Source: Lachnospiraceae bacterium (lineage in GTDB: Bacteria; Bacillota; Clostridia; Lachnospirales; Lachnospiraceae). From it: 18,330 bases of DNA. The notes beneath the pieces were generated by a model. That model was given only the letters and a program-made list of their open reading frames with translations, was not told where the DNA came from and did no database searches. Each line of letters opens with the position of its first letter. The first letter of the stretch is position 1. Below, one piece after another: positions 7,603 through 15,518 of the stretch. The position numbers and the translations under genes were made by a program. The stretch spans positions 1-18,330 of the forward strand of contig VSNH01000069.1 of assembly GCA_009774215.1 (NCBI GenBank), written 5' to 3'.

Positions 7603-8034
7603 TTAATGCAGTCCCAGATCCTCTCCCGCGATCGTGCCAATTCCTGCCTTGTCAAGCACTGCTGCCAATCCGTCCGTATCCGCCACACGGAAGATCATGC
7701 AGGCCTGCCCGTCCTTCTGCCCGAACACGGAGTACATATACTCCACATCCATTCCGGCATCGGAAATCACGCCGAGCACTTTGCTCAAGCCCCCGGGCGT
7801 ATCGGGAACCGCCACGCCCACAACCGGCGTCATGGTCAGGATAAATCCATGCTCCAGAAGAATGGAGGAAGCTTTTGACGCGTCGTCCACGATCAGCCGC
7901 AGAACGCCGTAATCCGCCGTCTCCGCTATATTGAGTGCCCGCATGTTTACCTCATTCTCCGAGAGAATATGGGTAATATCCGCAAGCTGTCCCGCTTTAT
8001 TTTCCAAAAATACAGATATCTGAGGTATTGTCAT
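7603..8034 (-). CDS. Double ACT-domain protein
   Basis: The 143-residue protein holds two ACT domains (about 1-70 and 71-143). Each has the beta-alpha-beta start: ISVFLENKAGQLADITHILS and VAVPDTPGGLSKVLGVISDA, with the glycine-containing turn (KAG, TPGG) where ACT domains bind amino acids. Such proteins are commonly encoded beside PaaK-type ligases and indolepyruvate oxidoreductase. An aromatic amino acid or 2-oxoacid is an attractive ligand, but that is inferred. It lacks any enzymatic domain, so it is probably a sensor or modulator. The ribosome site AAGGGGGG (about 8041-8048) precedes ATG 8034. It starts 17 nt after the PaaK stop and is the last gene of the cluster. Confidence 0.9.
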   Translation of the reverse strand: MTIPQISVFLENKAGQLADITHILSENEVNMRALNIAETADYGVLRLIVDDASKASSILLEHGFILTMTPVVGVAVPDTPGGLSKVLGVISDAGMDVEYMYSVFGQKDGQACMIFRVADTDGLAAVLDKAGIGTIAGEDLGLH

Positions 8035-8051
8035 ATGTTTGTCCCCCCTTC

Positions 8052-9350
8052 TTAAATTTTCCGCTTGTCGATCACGCGCACAGCCTTGCCCTCGCTCCTC
8101 GTGATGGACTTGGGCGCTACCAGACGTACCTTTGCATAAATGCCCAGCATCGCCTTCAAAGCCGATACCAGCCCCTTCTCCATCTCCGTGATCTTACCGA
8201 GATTATCGGAGAAGTTCTCAGGCGTCATCTCCACCATGACCTCGATCGTGTCGGAGTTGTTGACACGATCCACGATAATTTGATAGTTTGCAGGATACCC
8301 CTGCTCCAAAAGCACCGTCTCGATCTGGGACGGGAATACGTTGACGCCCTTCACGATCAGCATATCATCGCTTCTGCCCATGGGCTTGCTCATCTTCACA
8401 TGGGTGCGGCCGCAGGAGCATTTCTCTCTGGAAAGGATACAGATATCCCTCGTGCGGTAACGCAGCAGCGGAAACGCCTCCTTGGTAATCGCCGTAAACA
8501 CCAGCTCGCCCTTGCTGCCCTCAGGAAGCACCTCTCCTGTATCCGGGTCGATAATCTCCGCGATAAAGTGATCCTCGTTGATGTGCATACCCGTCTGCTC
8601 GCTGCACTCAAAGGCAACGCCTGGACCGCTGGTTTCCGTCAGGCCGTAGATATCGTAGGCCCTAATGCCCAGCTTATCCTGAATATCCTGCCGCATCTCC
8701 TCGCTCCATGCCTCCGCGCCGAAGATACCTGCTTTCAGTTTAATCTTATCCCGCAGTCCGCGCTCATGGATACTCTCCGCCAGAAACGCCGCATAAGAAG
8801 GGGTACAGCACAGAATGGTTGCCTCCAGATCCACCATAAACTGTAACTGCCGGTCCGTATTGCCGGAGGACATGGGCAGCGTCAGACAACCTACCTTATG
8901 GCTGCCGCCGTTTAGGCCCGGGCCGCCAGTAAAGAGACCATAGCCGTAGCAGACATGACAAACGTCCTCGTCTGTGCCGCCTGCCGCCGTGATGGCGCGG
9001 GCACAGCAGTCCTCCCACAGATCAATATCATGCTGGGTATAAAACGCCACCACCCTGCGTCCCGTCGTGCCGGATGTGGACTGGATGCGGACACAGTTCT
9101 TAAGAGGGGTTGCCAGAAGGCCATACGGATAAGCCTCCCGCAGATCGTCTTTCGTCAGAAAAGGCAGCTTGTGTAAGTCCGCCACGCTCTGAATATCCTC
9201 AGGCGCGACTCCTTTCTCCTCCATCTTTTTGCGGTAGTAGGGCACATTGTCCCACACATGGCGCACCTGTTTTACAAGCCGCTCATTCTGCCATGCGAGA
9301 ATCTGCTCCCTGTCCGCAGTCTCAATTTCTTTCTGGTAATACCGCTCCAT
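8052..9350 (-). CDS. paaK: Phenylacetate-CoA ligase family protein (AMP-forming)
   Basis: It activates an arylacetate (phenylacetate, indoleacetate or 4-hydroxyphenylacetate class) to the CoA thioester with ATP, giving AMP and PPi. The 432 residues are normal for PaaK. Seen: the phosphate-binding loop STSGTTGRR (91-99), YGLTET (235-240), YRTRD (298-302), the hinge GRSDDMLIVKGVNVFPSQIE (325-344), and a C-terminal EGKAVRV with the candidate catalytic Lys422. A CSCGRTH segment (311-317) resembles the cysteine-containing stretch seen in many PaaK proteins. AAGGAGG (9356-9362) sits just before ATG 9350. Immediately downstream of iorB it can act on the acyl-CoA product, or supply the substrate, of the oxidoreductase. 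The exact aryl substrate cannot be read from sequence. Confidence 0.92.
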   Translation of the reverse strand: MERYYQKEIETADREQILAWQNERLVKQVRHVWDNVPYYRKKMEEKGVAPEDIQSVADLHKLPFLTKDDLREAYPYGLLATPLKNCVRIQSTSGTTGRRVVAFYTQHDIDLWEDCCARAITAAGGTDEDVCHVCYGYGLFTGGPGLNGGSHKVGCLTLPMSSGNTDRQLQFMVDLEATILCCTPSYAAFLAESIHERGLRDKIKLKAGIFGAEAWSEEMRQDIQDKLGIRAYDIYGLTETSGPGVAFECSEQTGMHINEDHFIAEIIDPDTGEVLPEGSKGELVFTAITKEAFPLLRYRTRDICILSREKCSCGRTHVKMSKPMGRSDDMLIVKGVNVFPSQIETVLLEQGYPANYQIIVDRVNNSDTIEVMVEMTPENFSDNLGKITEMEKGLVSALKAMLGIYAKVRLVAPKSITRSEGKAVRVIDKRKI

Positions 9351-9384
9351 ACCTTCCTCCTTTTAATTGTTTCGCTTTTCCGTA

Positions 9385-9401
9385 TAATAACAGTTGCTAT
9401 T
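9385..9401. promoter_or_regulatory. 17-bp motif copy A, before the PaaK gene
   Basis: TAATAACAGTTGCTATT is an imperfect dyad in the 89-bp iorB-PaaK spacer. It matches the copy before the symporter gene (13742-13758) at 15 of 17 bases. It could be an operator of the aryl-acid cluster; this is inferred from repetition and position only. Confidence 0.35.
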
Positions 9402-9439
9402 CGTCGATCCGTCCCCCAAAACCGGACACACCCCTTACG

Positions 9440-10012
9440 TCAAGCGCTTTTCCCCGCCTCAAACGCCTTCTTATTCATCTCCAGAAACTTCGAAGGCACG
9501 CTGTGCTCGATCGCTTCCATCCACTCCTCGTCCGTAAAGTCGAAGTGCTTTGCAAGCCTGCCCAGCAGCACCAGATTCACCGCCTTGCTGCTCCCCGCCT
9601 CCTCCGCTAAGGAGAGCGCGTCAAAAGCGTCCACCTCAGCATCCAAAGCCGCCATCTTCTCCGAAAGATTCTCCGGGTACACCGCCGCGCCCGCAATCAC
9701 CGGCATAGGGTTGATCTGCTGGCTGTTCACAATGATTCTGCCGCCCGGCTTTAAAAATTCCGTGTAACGCGCCGCTTCCAAAAGCTCAAAAGAGAGGATG
9801 CAGTCCGCCTGCCCCTTGTCTATAATGGGCGAACAGACTCTGTCTCCCCAGCGCACATAGGTGACCACGCTGCCGCCGCGCTGGCTCATACCGTGCACCT
9901 CGCTGACCTTCACGTCAAATCCTTTCGTGAGGAGCAGACGCCCCAAGAGCTTGCTTGCCAGCAGCGTCCCCTGTCCGCCCACGCCTACAATCATCATATT
10001 TTTTGTTTCCAT
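9440..10012 (-). CDS. iorB: Indolepyruvate:ferredoxin oxidoreductase, beta subunit
   Basis: This is the small subunit of IOR, which with IorA oxidatively decarboxylates aryl pyruvates to aryl-acetyl-CoA, reducing ferredoxin. The 190 residues fit the pyruvate ferredoxin/flavodoxin oxidoreductase gamma-type domain. Seen: the opening MIVGVGGQGTLLASKLLG (7-24) and the segment EVHGMSQRGGSVVTYVRWGD (38-57), both hallmarks of IorB. There is no cysteine cluster, as expected because the Fe-S clusters are in IorA. GGAG (10021-10024) lies 8 nt before ATG 10012. It follows iorA in the usual order, but the gap is unusually wide at 285 bp and filled with palindromes. Confidence 0.94.
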   Translation of the reverse strand: METKNMMIVGVGGQGTLLASKLLGRLLLTKGFDVKVSEVHGMSQRGGSVVTYVRWGDRVCSPIIDKGQADCILSFELLEAARYTEFLKPGGRIIVNSQQINPMPVIAGAAVYPENLSEKMAALDAEVDAFDALSLAEEAGSSKAVNLVLLGRLAKHFDFTDEEWMEAIEHSVPSKFLEMNKKAFEAGKSA

Positions 10013-10150
10013 GCTGAAATCTCCATTCCGGCCTGTGCCCTCCTGACACAGCCATTGTATCCCTCGATATCCTTCTTTGTCTTGTAAGATATCTTCCCTT
10101 TTTCCTCCATGTCACAACTTTTCTATGACTCTTTTCATCCTAACCGCCGT

Positions 10151-10168
10151 GTCACAGCATGCTGTGAC
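10151..10168. repeat. 18-bp perfect palindrome in the iorA-iorB spacer
   Basis: GTCACAGCATGCTGTGAC is a perfect dyad. It shares the 10-bp core CAGCATGCTG with the palindrome at 10230-10247 in the neighbouring element. It could be an operator or an RNA hairpin; no known site was recognised. Confidence 0.6.
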
Positions 10169-10177
10169 TCAAATCAA

Positions 10178-10294
10178 TGCGGAAAATGCCGCATATCAGG
10201 CATTCTCCTATGCGAAACTTAGTGCTTCCAAGTCAGCATGCTGACTTTGTGTCCCCGTCCTATGGCGAGACGTCTTTAGAAGTACTTTTCGCAT
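10178..10294 (-). repeat. Palindromic intergenic element, copy 1
   Basis: Two structures lie in tandem after the iorA stop. The small hairpin pairs GGAAAATGC (10181-10189) with GCATTCTCC (10200-10208); the single plus-strand mismatch is a G-U wobble in leftward RNA. Next to it is a long nested hairpin: outer arms ATGCGAAA (10210-10217) and TTTCGCAT (10287-10294), inner AGTGCTTC near 10221-10228 with GAAGTACT near 10279-10286, and a perfect 18-bp palindrome AAGTCAGCATGCTGACTT at 10230-10247. The same two-part plan, with a shared TGCGGA(A/G)AATGC and GCATTCTCCT, occurs at 12059-12152. It is probably a dispersed non-coding element or an mRNA-stabilising structure. Confidence 0.6.
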
Positions 10295-10297
10295 TTC

Positions 10298-12025
10298 TCA
10301 CCCTAGTGCTCCAAACTTACACAGCTGCTCGCAGACCCCGCAGCCCACGCAGAGCGTCTCGTCGATGACCGCCTTGCCGTCCACCATGCTGATCGCCGGG
10401 CAGCCGATATTCATACATGCCTTACAGCCCTTGCACTTCTCTGGGTCGGAACAGATCGGTCCCGGATGCTTGACATATTTGAGCAGCGCGCAGGGACGGC
10501 GGGAAATGATCACCGACGGCTCCTTCGCCGCAAGCTCCTCTTTGATCACCGTCTGACAGGTTTCCATATCGTAAGGGTCAACCACCTTCACCCGTTTGAT
10601 GCCCACCGCATGGCACAGGCTCTCCAGATCAATCTTCGTGCAGGGGTCGCCTTTCAGGTTATAGCCCGTCGTCGGGTTCTGCTGGTGACCCGTCATGCCC
10701 GTAATGGAATTGTCCAGTATAATCACCGTGGAATTGGATTCATTGTAGGCGATATTAATTAACCCCGTGACACCGGAATGGATAAAGGTGGAATCGCCGA
10801 TCACCGCCACCGTTCTACCCGCGCTTTCCTCATCCCCCGCCTTCACGAAGCCGTGAAGCCCGGAAACGGAAGCGCCCATACAGACCGTCGTGTCAATCGC
10901 GTTAAGCGGCGCCACCGCGCCCAATGTATAACACCCGATATCCCCGAGTACAGTCAGGTTTAATTTTTTTAACACATAGAAAAGGCTTCTGTGCGGGCAG
11001 CCCGCGCACATCACGGGCGGTCTTGCCGGAATCTCATCCGCAAGGGTTTCACCCGCCTGCACTGCCTGACCTAGCTTCTCCTGCACCACATTCTGACTTA
11101 ACTCCCCGATTTCGGTAAAGAGCTCTTTCCCCGATACAGAAAGCCCAAGATTTCTGCAATGATTTTCGATAAAGCCGTCCAGCTCCTCCACCACCACAAG
11201 CTTCGCAACCGTCTTTGCAAAGTCTTTGATTTTCTGTTCGGGCATAGGCCAGATCATGCCAAGCTTTAAAACGGGGTATGTATCGCCGTAAGCCTCCTTC
11301 ACATACTGATAACAGGTAGAAGATGTGATAATACCTACGGATTTATCACTTCCATCCTCAATTCGATTGATCTCGGCCGTCTCCGCCCATGCGGTCAGCG
11401 CCTTCGTGCGCTCCTCCACCATGGGATGCTTTTTCTTTGCATAAGCCGGCATCATAATATATTTCGCAGGATTCTTCTCATACTTCTTCTGCTCCGGCAC
11501 GACCCGCTCCCCCGTCTCCACAACGCTCTGGGAATGGCTGACGCGGGTGCACATCTTCACCAGCACCGCCGTGTCAAACTGCTCGGAAAGCTCATAGGCA
11601 AGCTTCGCAAAAGCGAGCGCCTCCGTCGAATCGGAAGGCTCCAACATGGGAATCTTCGACGCCCGCGCATAATGTCTGGAATCCTGCTCGTTCTGAGAAC
11701 TGTGCATCCCGGCGTCGTCCGCCACGCCAATGACTAATCCCGCGTTCACGCCGGTGTAGGAAATTGTAAACAGAGGATCCGCCGCCACATTTAAGCCCAC
11801 ATGTTTCATGGCGCAGAAACTCCGCACACCGCGCAGACAAGCCCCAAACGCCGCCTCCAGCGCCACTTTCTCGTTGGGCGCCCACTCCGCGTAAACCTCC
11901 TCATACTTCGCCACGCACTCGGTAATCTCCGTACTCGGCGTCCCCGGATAGCTGGACACAAAACTGCATCCCGCCTCATACAAACCTCTGGCAACCGCCT
12001 CGTTGCCAAGCATTAATGTTTTCAT
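10298..12025 (-). CDS. iorA: Indolepyruvate:ferredoxin oxidoreductase, alpha subunit
   Basis: This is the large catalytic subunit of IOR: thiamine-diphosphate-dependent oxidative decarboxylation of indole-, phenyl- or hydroxyphenyl-pyruvate to the aryl-acetyl-CoA. In the 575 residues an N-terminal pyrimidine-binding domain (LMLGNEAVARGLYEAG, then SSYPGTPSTEI) comes first. The TPP-binding part follows: CAGCPHRSLFYVL, GDIGCYTLG, GDSTFIHSGVTGLINIAYN and ILDNSITGMTGHQQNP. Two C-terminal [4Fe-4S] motifs end the protein: C531-x2-C-x2-C-x4-C542-Pro and C559-x2-C-x2-C-x3-C569. All eight cysteines are present. The likely ribosome site AAAGGA is about 12 nt before ATG 12025, slightly far. It lies between the symporter gene and iorB. 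The product would be cytosolic and oxygen-sensitive. Confidence 0.96.
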   Translation of the reverse strand: MKTLMLGNEAVARGLYEAGCSFVSSYPGTPSTEITECVAKYEEVYAEWAPNEKVALEAAFGACLRGVRSFCAMKHVGLNVAADPLFTISYTGVNAGLVIGVADDAGMHSSQNEQDSRHYARASKIPMLEPSDSTEALAFAKLAYELSEQFDTAVLVKMCTRVSHSQSVVETGERVVPEQKKYEKNPAKYIMMPAYAKKKHPMVEERTKALTAWAETAEINRIEDGSDKSVGIITSSTCYQYVKEAYGDTYPVLKLGMIWPMPEQKIKDFAKTVAKLVVVEELDGFIENHCRNLGLSVSGKELFTEIGELSQNVVQEKLGQAVQAGETLADEIPARPPVMCAGCPHRSLFYVLKKLNLTVLGDIGCYTLGAVAPLNAIDTTVCMGASVSGLHGFVKAGDEESAGRTVAVIGDSTFIHSGVTGLINIAYNESNSTVIILDNSITGMTGHQQNPTTGYNLKGDPCTKIDLESLCHAVGIKRVKVVDPYDMETCQTVIKEELAAKEPSVIISRRPCALLKYVKHPGPICSDPEKCKGCKACMNIGCPAISMVDGKAVIDETLCVGCGVCEQLCKFGALG

Positions 12026-12058
12026 AAGTACATTCGTTCCTTTCTCAATACATTACAT

Positions 12059-12152
12059 TGCGGAGAATGCGCTTTTTGCATTCTCCTGAGTGAGACATAG
12101 AATTTCTTAACGAAGCAGCCTCTGCTGCTGAGTTTTTAGAAATTCTTCTCAC
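12059..12152 (-). repeat. Palindromic intergenic element, copy 2
   Basis: This element lies between the symporter stop and iorA. A 9-bp perfect hairpin, GGAGAATGC (12062-12070) with GCATTCTCC (12078-12086), sits beside a nested hairpin. That hairpin has outer arms GTGAGA (12090-12095)/TCTCAC (12147-12152), middle arms AGAATTTCT (12099-12107)/AGAAATTCT (12138-12146) and apical arms AGCAGC (12114-12119)/GCTGCT (12124-12129). The outer arm overlaps the symporter stop codon. The plan and the small-hairpin sequence match the element at 10178-10294. It may attenuate or stabilise the transcript between these genes. Confidence 0.65.
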
Positions 12153-13693
12153 TCTCCGATGGAGTCTTTCACCGAAACCGTCACCTTCTGGTCATAGCAG
12201 GAGAAGATCTCCGCCAGCTTTTTCTCCTCCGGCGCTTTCGTCACCACGCTCACCACAGGCACAATCACAAGCCCGGCCAGCATACAGAACGCGCCTGCAT
12301 TGATCGGTGACTGCAATAGCCCGGGAAAATTCGGTCTGAAAAAGATATTCGCAAGCATCACAACCGTGGAGAATAAAAAGCTCACCCAGCATGCCGCCTT
12401 CGTCGTCCGCTTCCAGTATAACCCGTAGAGAAAAGGCGCCAGAAACGCGCCGGCCAGCGCACCCCAGCTCACGCCCATGAGCTGCGCGATAAAGGTGACG
12501 TTGGAGCGGTACTGGATCAGCGCAAGCACCACGGAAACCGCAATAAACACCACCAGCAGCCCCCGCATCCATCTCACCTGTTTCTTCTCGTCCATCTCCT
12601 TAATTATATTACCTTTAATAAAGTCCAGCGTCAAGGTAGAGCTGGATGCCAAAACAAGGGATGACAGGGTGGACATGGAAGCGGAAAGCACCAGAATCAC
12701 CACCACCGCAATCAAAATGGCAGGCAGACCGGAAAGCATGGTCGGCACCACCGAATCATAGCCGTTCGCCGCAATGTCGATCTTGTCGCTGAACAGTCTG
12801 CCGAAACCGCCGAGGAAATAGCAGCCGCCCGCAACAATCGTGGCAAAAACCGTGGAAATAATCATGCCCTTGTTGATCGCGCTCTCGCTCTTGATGGCAT
12901 AGAATTTCTGCACCATCTGCGGCAGTCCCCAGGTACCCAGACTGGTGAGGATCACCACGCCCAAAAGCCCAACGGGATCCGGGCCGAAAAAGGAATTAAA
13001 CACGCCGGGCGCGGCGGAAACCGTCTCGTCGCTCACCGCAGCCAGCTTGTCCAGCGCCGCAAGGAAACCGCCCTGGCTGCGAAGCACCGCAAAAATAACA
13101 GCCACGATCCCGAAAATCATAATAATCCCCTGAATAAAGTCATTGATGGCCGTCGCCATATAGCCGCCCGCAATAACATAAATACCCGTGAGCACCGCCA
13201 TGACAATGACGCACACACTGTAATCAATGTCAAAGGCCATACCAAAAAGCCGGCTCAATCCATTGTAAAGACTTGCCGTGTAGGGAATCAGAAAGATAAA
13301 GATAATCGCCGACGCCGCCAGCTTTAACGACTTGCTCTCGAAACGCTCTCCGAAAAACTGTGGCATGGTAGCGCTGTCCAAGTGCTGTGTCATAATGCGG
13401 GTACGTCGTCCCAGCACCGCCCATGCCAGCAGGGAGCCCAGAAAAGCGTTGCCAAGTCCGGCCCAGGTAGCGGCGATACCGTACTTCCAGCCAAACTGCC
13501 CGGCATATCCCACAAATACCACCGCCGAAAAATAGCTGGTTCCGTAAGCAAATGCCGTAAGCCACGGGCCCACGCTTCTGCCGCCCAGCACAAATCCGTT
13601 CACGTCTGTAGCATGTTTACGGCAGTAGAGCCCGATGCCGATCATCACGCCGAAGAAAATGACAAGCATGATTCCTTTAATAAACAAATCCAT
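12149..13693 (-). CDS. Sodium:solute symporter (SSS family)
   Basis: It is a Na+-driven uptake carrier of the SSS (SLC5/PanF/ActP/PutP) family in the cytoplasmic membrane. The 514 residues hold about 13 hydrophobic helices. Seen: FVLGGRSVGPWLTAFAYGTS near residue 35-54 (typical of TM1-TM2 in SSS), AGGYMATAINDFIQGIIMI, and SASMSTLSSLVLASSS, which matches the serine-rich TM8 region forming the Na2 site. The C-terminal 30 residues are hydrophilic. AAGGAGAA (13701-13708) lies 7 nt before ATG 13693. Its place between an acyl-CoA ligase and iorA suggests a carboxylate cargo, possibly an arylacetate or arylpyruvate. SSS members also carry pantothenate, acetate, proline and sugars, so the cargo is not fixed by sequence. 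Confidence 0.92.
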   Translation of the reverse strand: MDLFIKGIMLVIFFGVMIGIGLYCRKHATDVNGFVLGGRSVGPWLTAFAYGTSYFSAVVFVGYAGQFGWKYGIAATWAGLGNAFLGSLLAWAVLGRRTRIMTQHLDSATMPQFFGERFESKSLKLAASAIIFIFLIPYTASLYNGLSRLFGMAFDIDYSVCVIVMAVLTGIYVIAGGYMATAINDFIQGIIMIFGIVAVIFAVLRSQGGFLAALDKLAAVSDETVSAAPGVFNSFFGPDPVGLLGVVILTSLGTWGLPQMVQKFYAIKSESAINKGMIISTVFATIVAGGCYFLGGFGRLFSDKIDIAANGYDSVVPTMLSGLPAILIAVVVILVLSASMSTLSSLVLASSSTLTLDFIKGNIIKEMDEKKQVRWMRGLLVVFIAVSVVLALIQYRSNVTFIAQLMGVSWGALAGAFLAPFLYGLYWKRTTKAACWVSFLFSTVVMLANIFFRPNFPGLLQSPINAGAFCMLAGLVIVPVVSVVTKAPEEKKLAEIFSCYDQKVTVSVKDSIGE

Positions 13694-13741
13694 AACCCTT
13701 TTCTCCTTCTCGTTGAAATATAATGTGTAGCAAAGCCCAAT

Positions 13742-13758
13742 TAATAACTATTGCTATT
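13742..13758. promoter_or_regulatory. 17-bp motif copy B, before the symporter gene
   Basis: TAATAACTATTGCTATT is in the 84-bp ligase-symporter spacer and differs from the copy at 9385-9401 only at two adjacent central positions. Each copy lies roughly 35-65 nt before a start codon of the same cluster. It is a candidate operator. Confidence 0.35.
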
Positions 13759-13777
13759 TTATTCAATCATCCGACTT

Positions 13778-15415
13778 TCAGTTTTTGATCTGCGCCTCCA
13801 CCAGACTGCCGTGGCAATACCGTTCTCTGAGCACGGGTTTCTCGATTTTGCCTGTAGGATTTCTGGGCACTTTGTCAAAAATCACTTTTCTCGGACGTTT
13901 GTAGCGTGGCAGCTCCTTGCAGAAAGCATTGATCTCCTCCTCCATGCAGGTTTCGCCCTCCTTGATCTCGATGATGGCCGCCGCGATCTCGCCAAGTCTT
14001 GCATCCGGCAGACCGATCACCGCCACATCTTTGATCTTATCGTTTCTGCGCAGGAAATCCTCAATCTGTACGGGATAGAGATTTTCCCCGCCGGAGATAA
14101 TAACGTCCTTCTTTCTGTCCACCAGATAGATAAAGCCGTCCTCGTCCATGCGCGCCATATCCCCCGTGTACAGCCAGCCTTCTTTCAAAATCTCAGCCGT
14201 CGCCTCGGGATTCTTATAATAGCAGAGCATCACACCCGGTCCTTTGACGATCAGCTCACCCACGTCGCCCTGAGAAACTTCCGTCCCCTGTTCGTCCACG
14301 ATCTTTGCCTCCCAGTGATAACCCGGTTTCCCGATGGCTCCCACCTTATGTATGTTCTCCACGCCCAGATGCACACAGCCGGGACCGATGGACTCACTCA
14401 AGCCGTAGTTGGTGTCGTACTGGTGATGCGGGAAATGCTTTTTCCACCGCTGGATCAGGCTGGGCGGAACGGGCTGCGCCCCGATATGCATCAGCCGCCA
14501 CTGTTCCAGCAGATAATGCGCCATATCCACCTGCCCCGAATCTATGGCATCCAAAAGATCCTGCGCCCAGGGCACCAGCAGCCACACGATGGTGCACTGT
14601 TCCTCCGTCACCGCCCGCAGAATCCACTCCGGCTTCACGCCGCGCAGAAGCACCGCCTTGCCCGCCGTGATCAGGGAACCGAACCAGTGCATTTTCGCCC
14701 CTGTGTGATAGAGCGGCGGAATACAGAGGAACACGTCCTCCTTCGTCTGCCCGTGGTGCTTCTGTTCCGTCTCACAGGAGGAGCGCAGTGCCCGGTGATT
14801 GTGCAGAATCGCTTTCGGAAAGCCCGTCGTGCCGGAGGAGAAATAGATCGCCGCATAGTCCTCCTCACACAGCGCCACCGGCGGCGCACTGGAGGAGCAA
14901 AAACCCATCAGTTTCAGGCAGTCCTCCGTATAGTCCGGCCCGCCCGTCCCCGGGAAAAACATCATTCCGACACCCGGCAAATCATCCGCAATGCTGTCCA
15001 TCCGCTCGATAAACTCCGGCCCGAACACCAGCACCTCCACATCGGCAAGCTCCAGACAATATTTGATTTCCTCCGCAGAATAGCGGAAGTTCAAAGGCAC
15101 CGCCACACCGCCAGCCTTCAGAATGCCAAAATAAATGGGCAGCCATTCCAGACAGTTCATCATCAGAATGCCCACCTTTGTCTCCTGCTCCATCCCGCGG
15201 GACAAAAGCAGATTGGCAAAACGGTTTGCCCGTCTGTCAAAGTCAGCCCAGCTCAGCTCTCTCCGATAAGGCGCACCGTCTCCCGCACTCTCGATCAGGC
15301 TTGCCTCCCGCCATGTCACCGCGCTGTCGCGCTCCTGGGAAGGATTCAGCTCTACAAGCGCCGTATCCGAACCGTACAGACGGGCGTTGCGCTCCAAAAA
15401 CTCCGTGATTACCAT
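13778..15415 (-). CDS. AMP-forming acyl-CoA ligase (class I adenylate-forming)
   Basis: It activates a carboxylic acid to its CoA thioester through an acyl-adenylate. Seen in 545 residues: the P-loop YFSSGTTGFPKA (191-202), NYGLSES (336-342), GWLYTGD (413-419), the hinge DRKKDVIISGGENLYPVQIE (433-452) and PTGKIEK with catalytic Lys523. The overall pattern is that of medium/long-chain or aryl acyl-CoA synthetases, a different branch from the PaaK-type ligase in the same cluster. ATG 15415 is chosen because AAGAGGAGGA (15422-15431) precedes it; a frame opening at 15481 would put that site inside the gene, and its first 22 residues do not look like protein. An isolated TATAAT (15456-15461, minus strand) upstream has no convincing -35. 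Substrate is unknown; the context suggests the imported acid. Confidence 0.92.
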   Translation of the reverse strand: MVITEFLERNARLYGSDTALVELNPSQERDSAVTWREASLIESAGDGAPYRRELSWADFDRRANRFANLLLSRGMEQETKVGILMMNCLEWLPIYFGILKAGGVAVPLNFRYSAEEIKYCLELADVEVLVFGPEFIERMDSIADDLPGVGMMFFPGTGGPDYTEDCLKLMGFCSSSAPPVALCEEDYAAIYFSSGTTGFPKAILHNHRALRSSCETEQKHHGQTKEDVFLCIPPLYHTGAKMHWFGSLITAGKAVLLRGVKPEWILRAVTEEQCTIVWLLVPWAQDLLDAIDSGQVDMAHYLLEQWRLMHIGAQPVPPSLIQRWKKHFPHHQYDTNYGLSESIGPGCVHLGVENIHKVGAIGKPGYHWEAKIVDEQGTEVSQGDVGELIVKGPGVMLCYYKNPEATAEILKEGWLYTGDMARMDEDGFIYLVDRKKDVIISGGENLYPVQIEDFLRRNDKIKDVAVIGLPDARLGEIAAAIIEIKEGETCMEEEINAFCKELPRYKRPRKVIFDKVPRNPTGKIEKPVLRERYCHGSLVEAQIKN

Positions 15416-15518
15416 TTCTCTTCCTCCTCTTCCGTTCCTTCTCATATCATATGTTATTATATCTTCATACAAGCTATTCAAACAGACTTTCCTCTCTGTC
15501 CATGCCAGAGCCGCCCGC

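Noticed and set aside
8028..8846. 272-codon plus-strand frame
   Set aside because: It is antisense to the PaaK-type ligase and has no domain or start signal.
15416..15481. Longer start for the acyl-CoA ligase
   Set aside because: A strong AAGAGGAGGA ribosome site lies inside this stretch, just before ATG 15415, and the extra residues do not resemble the family.
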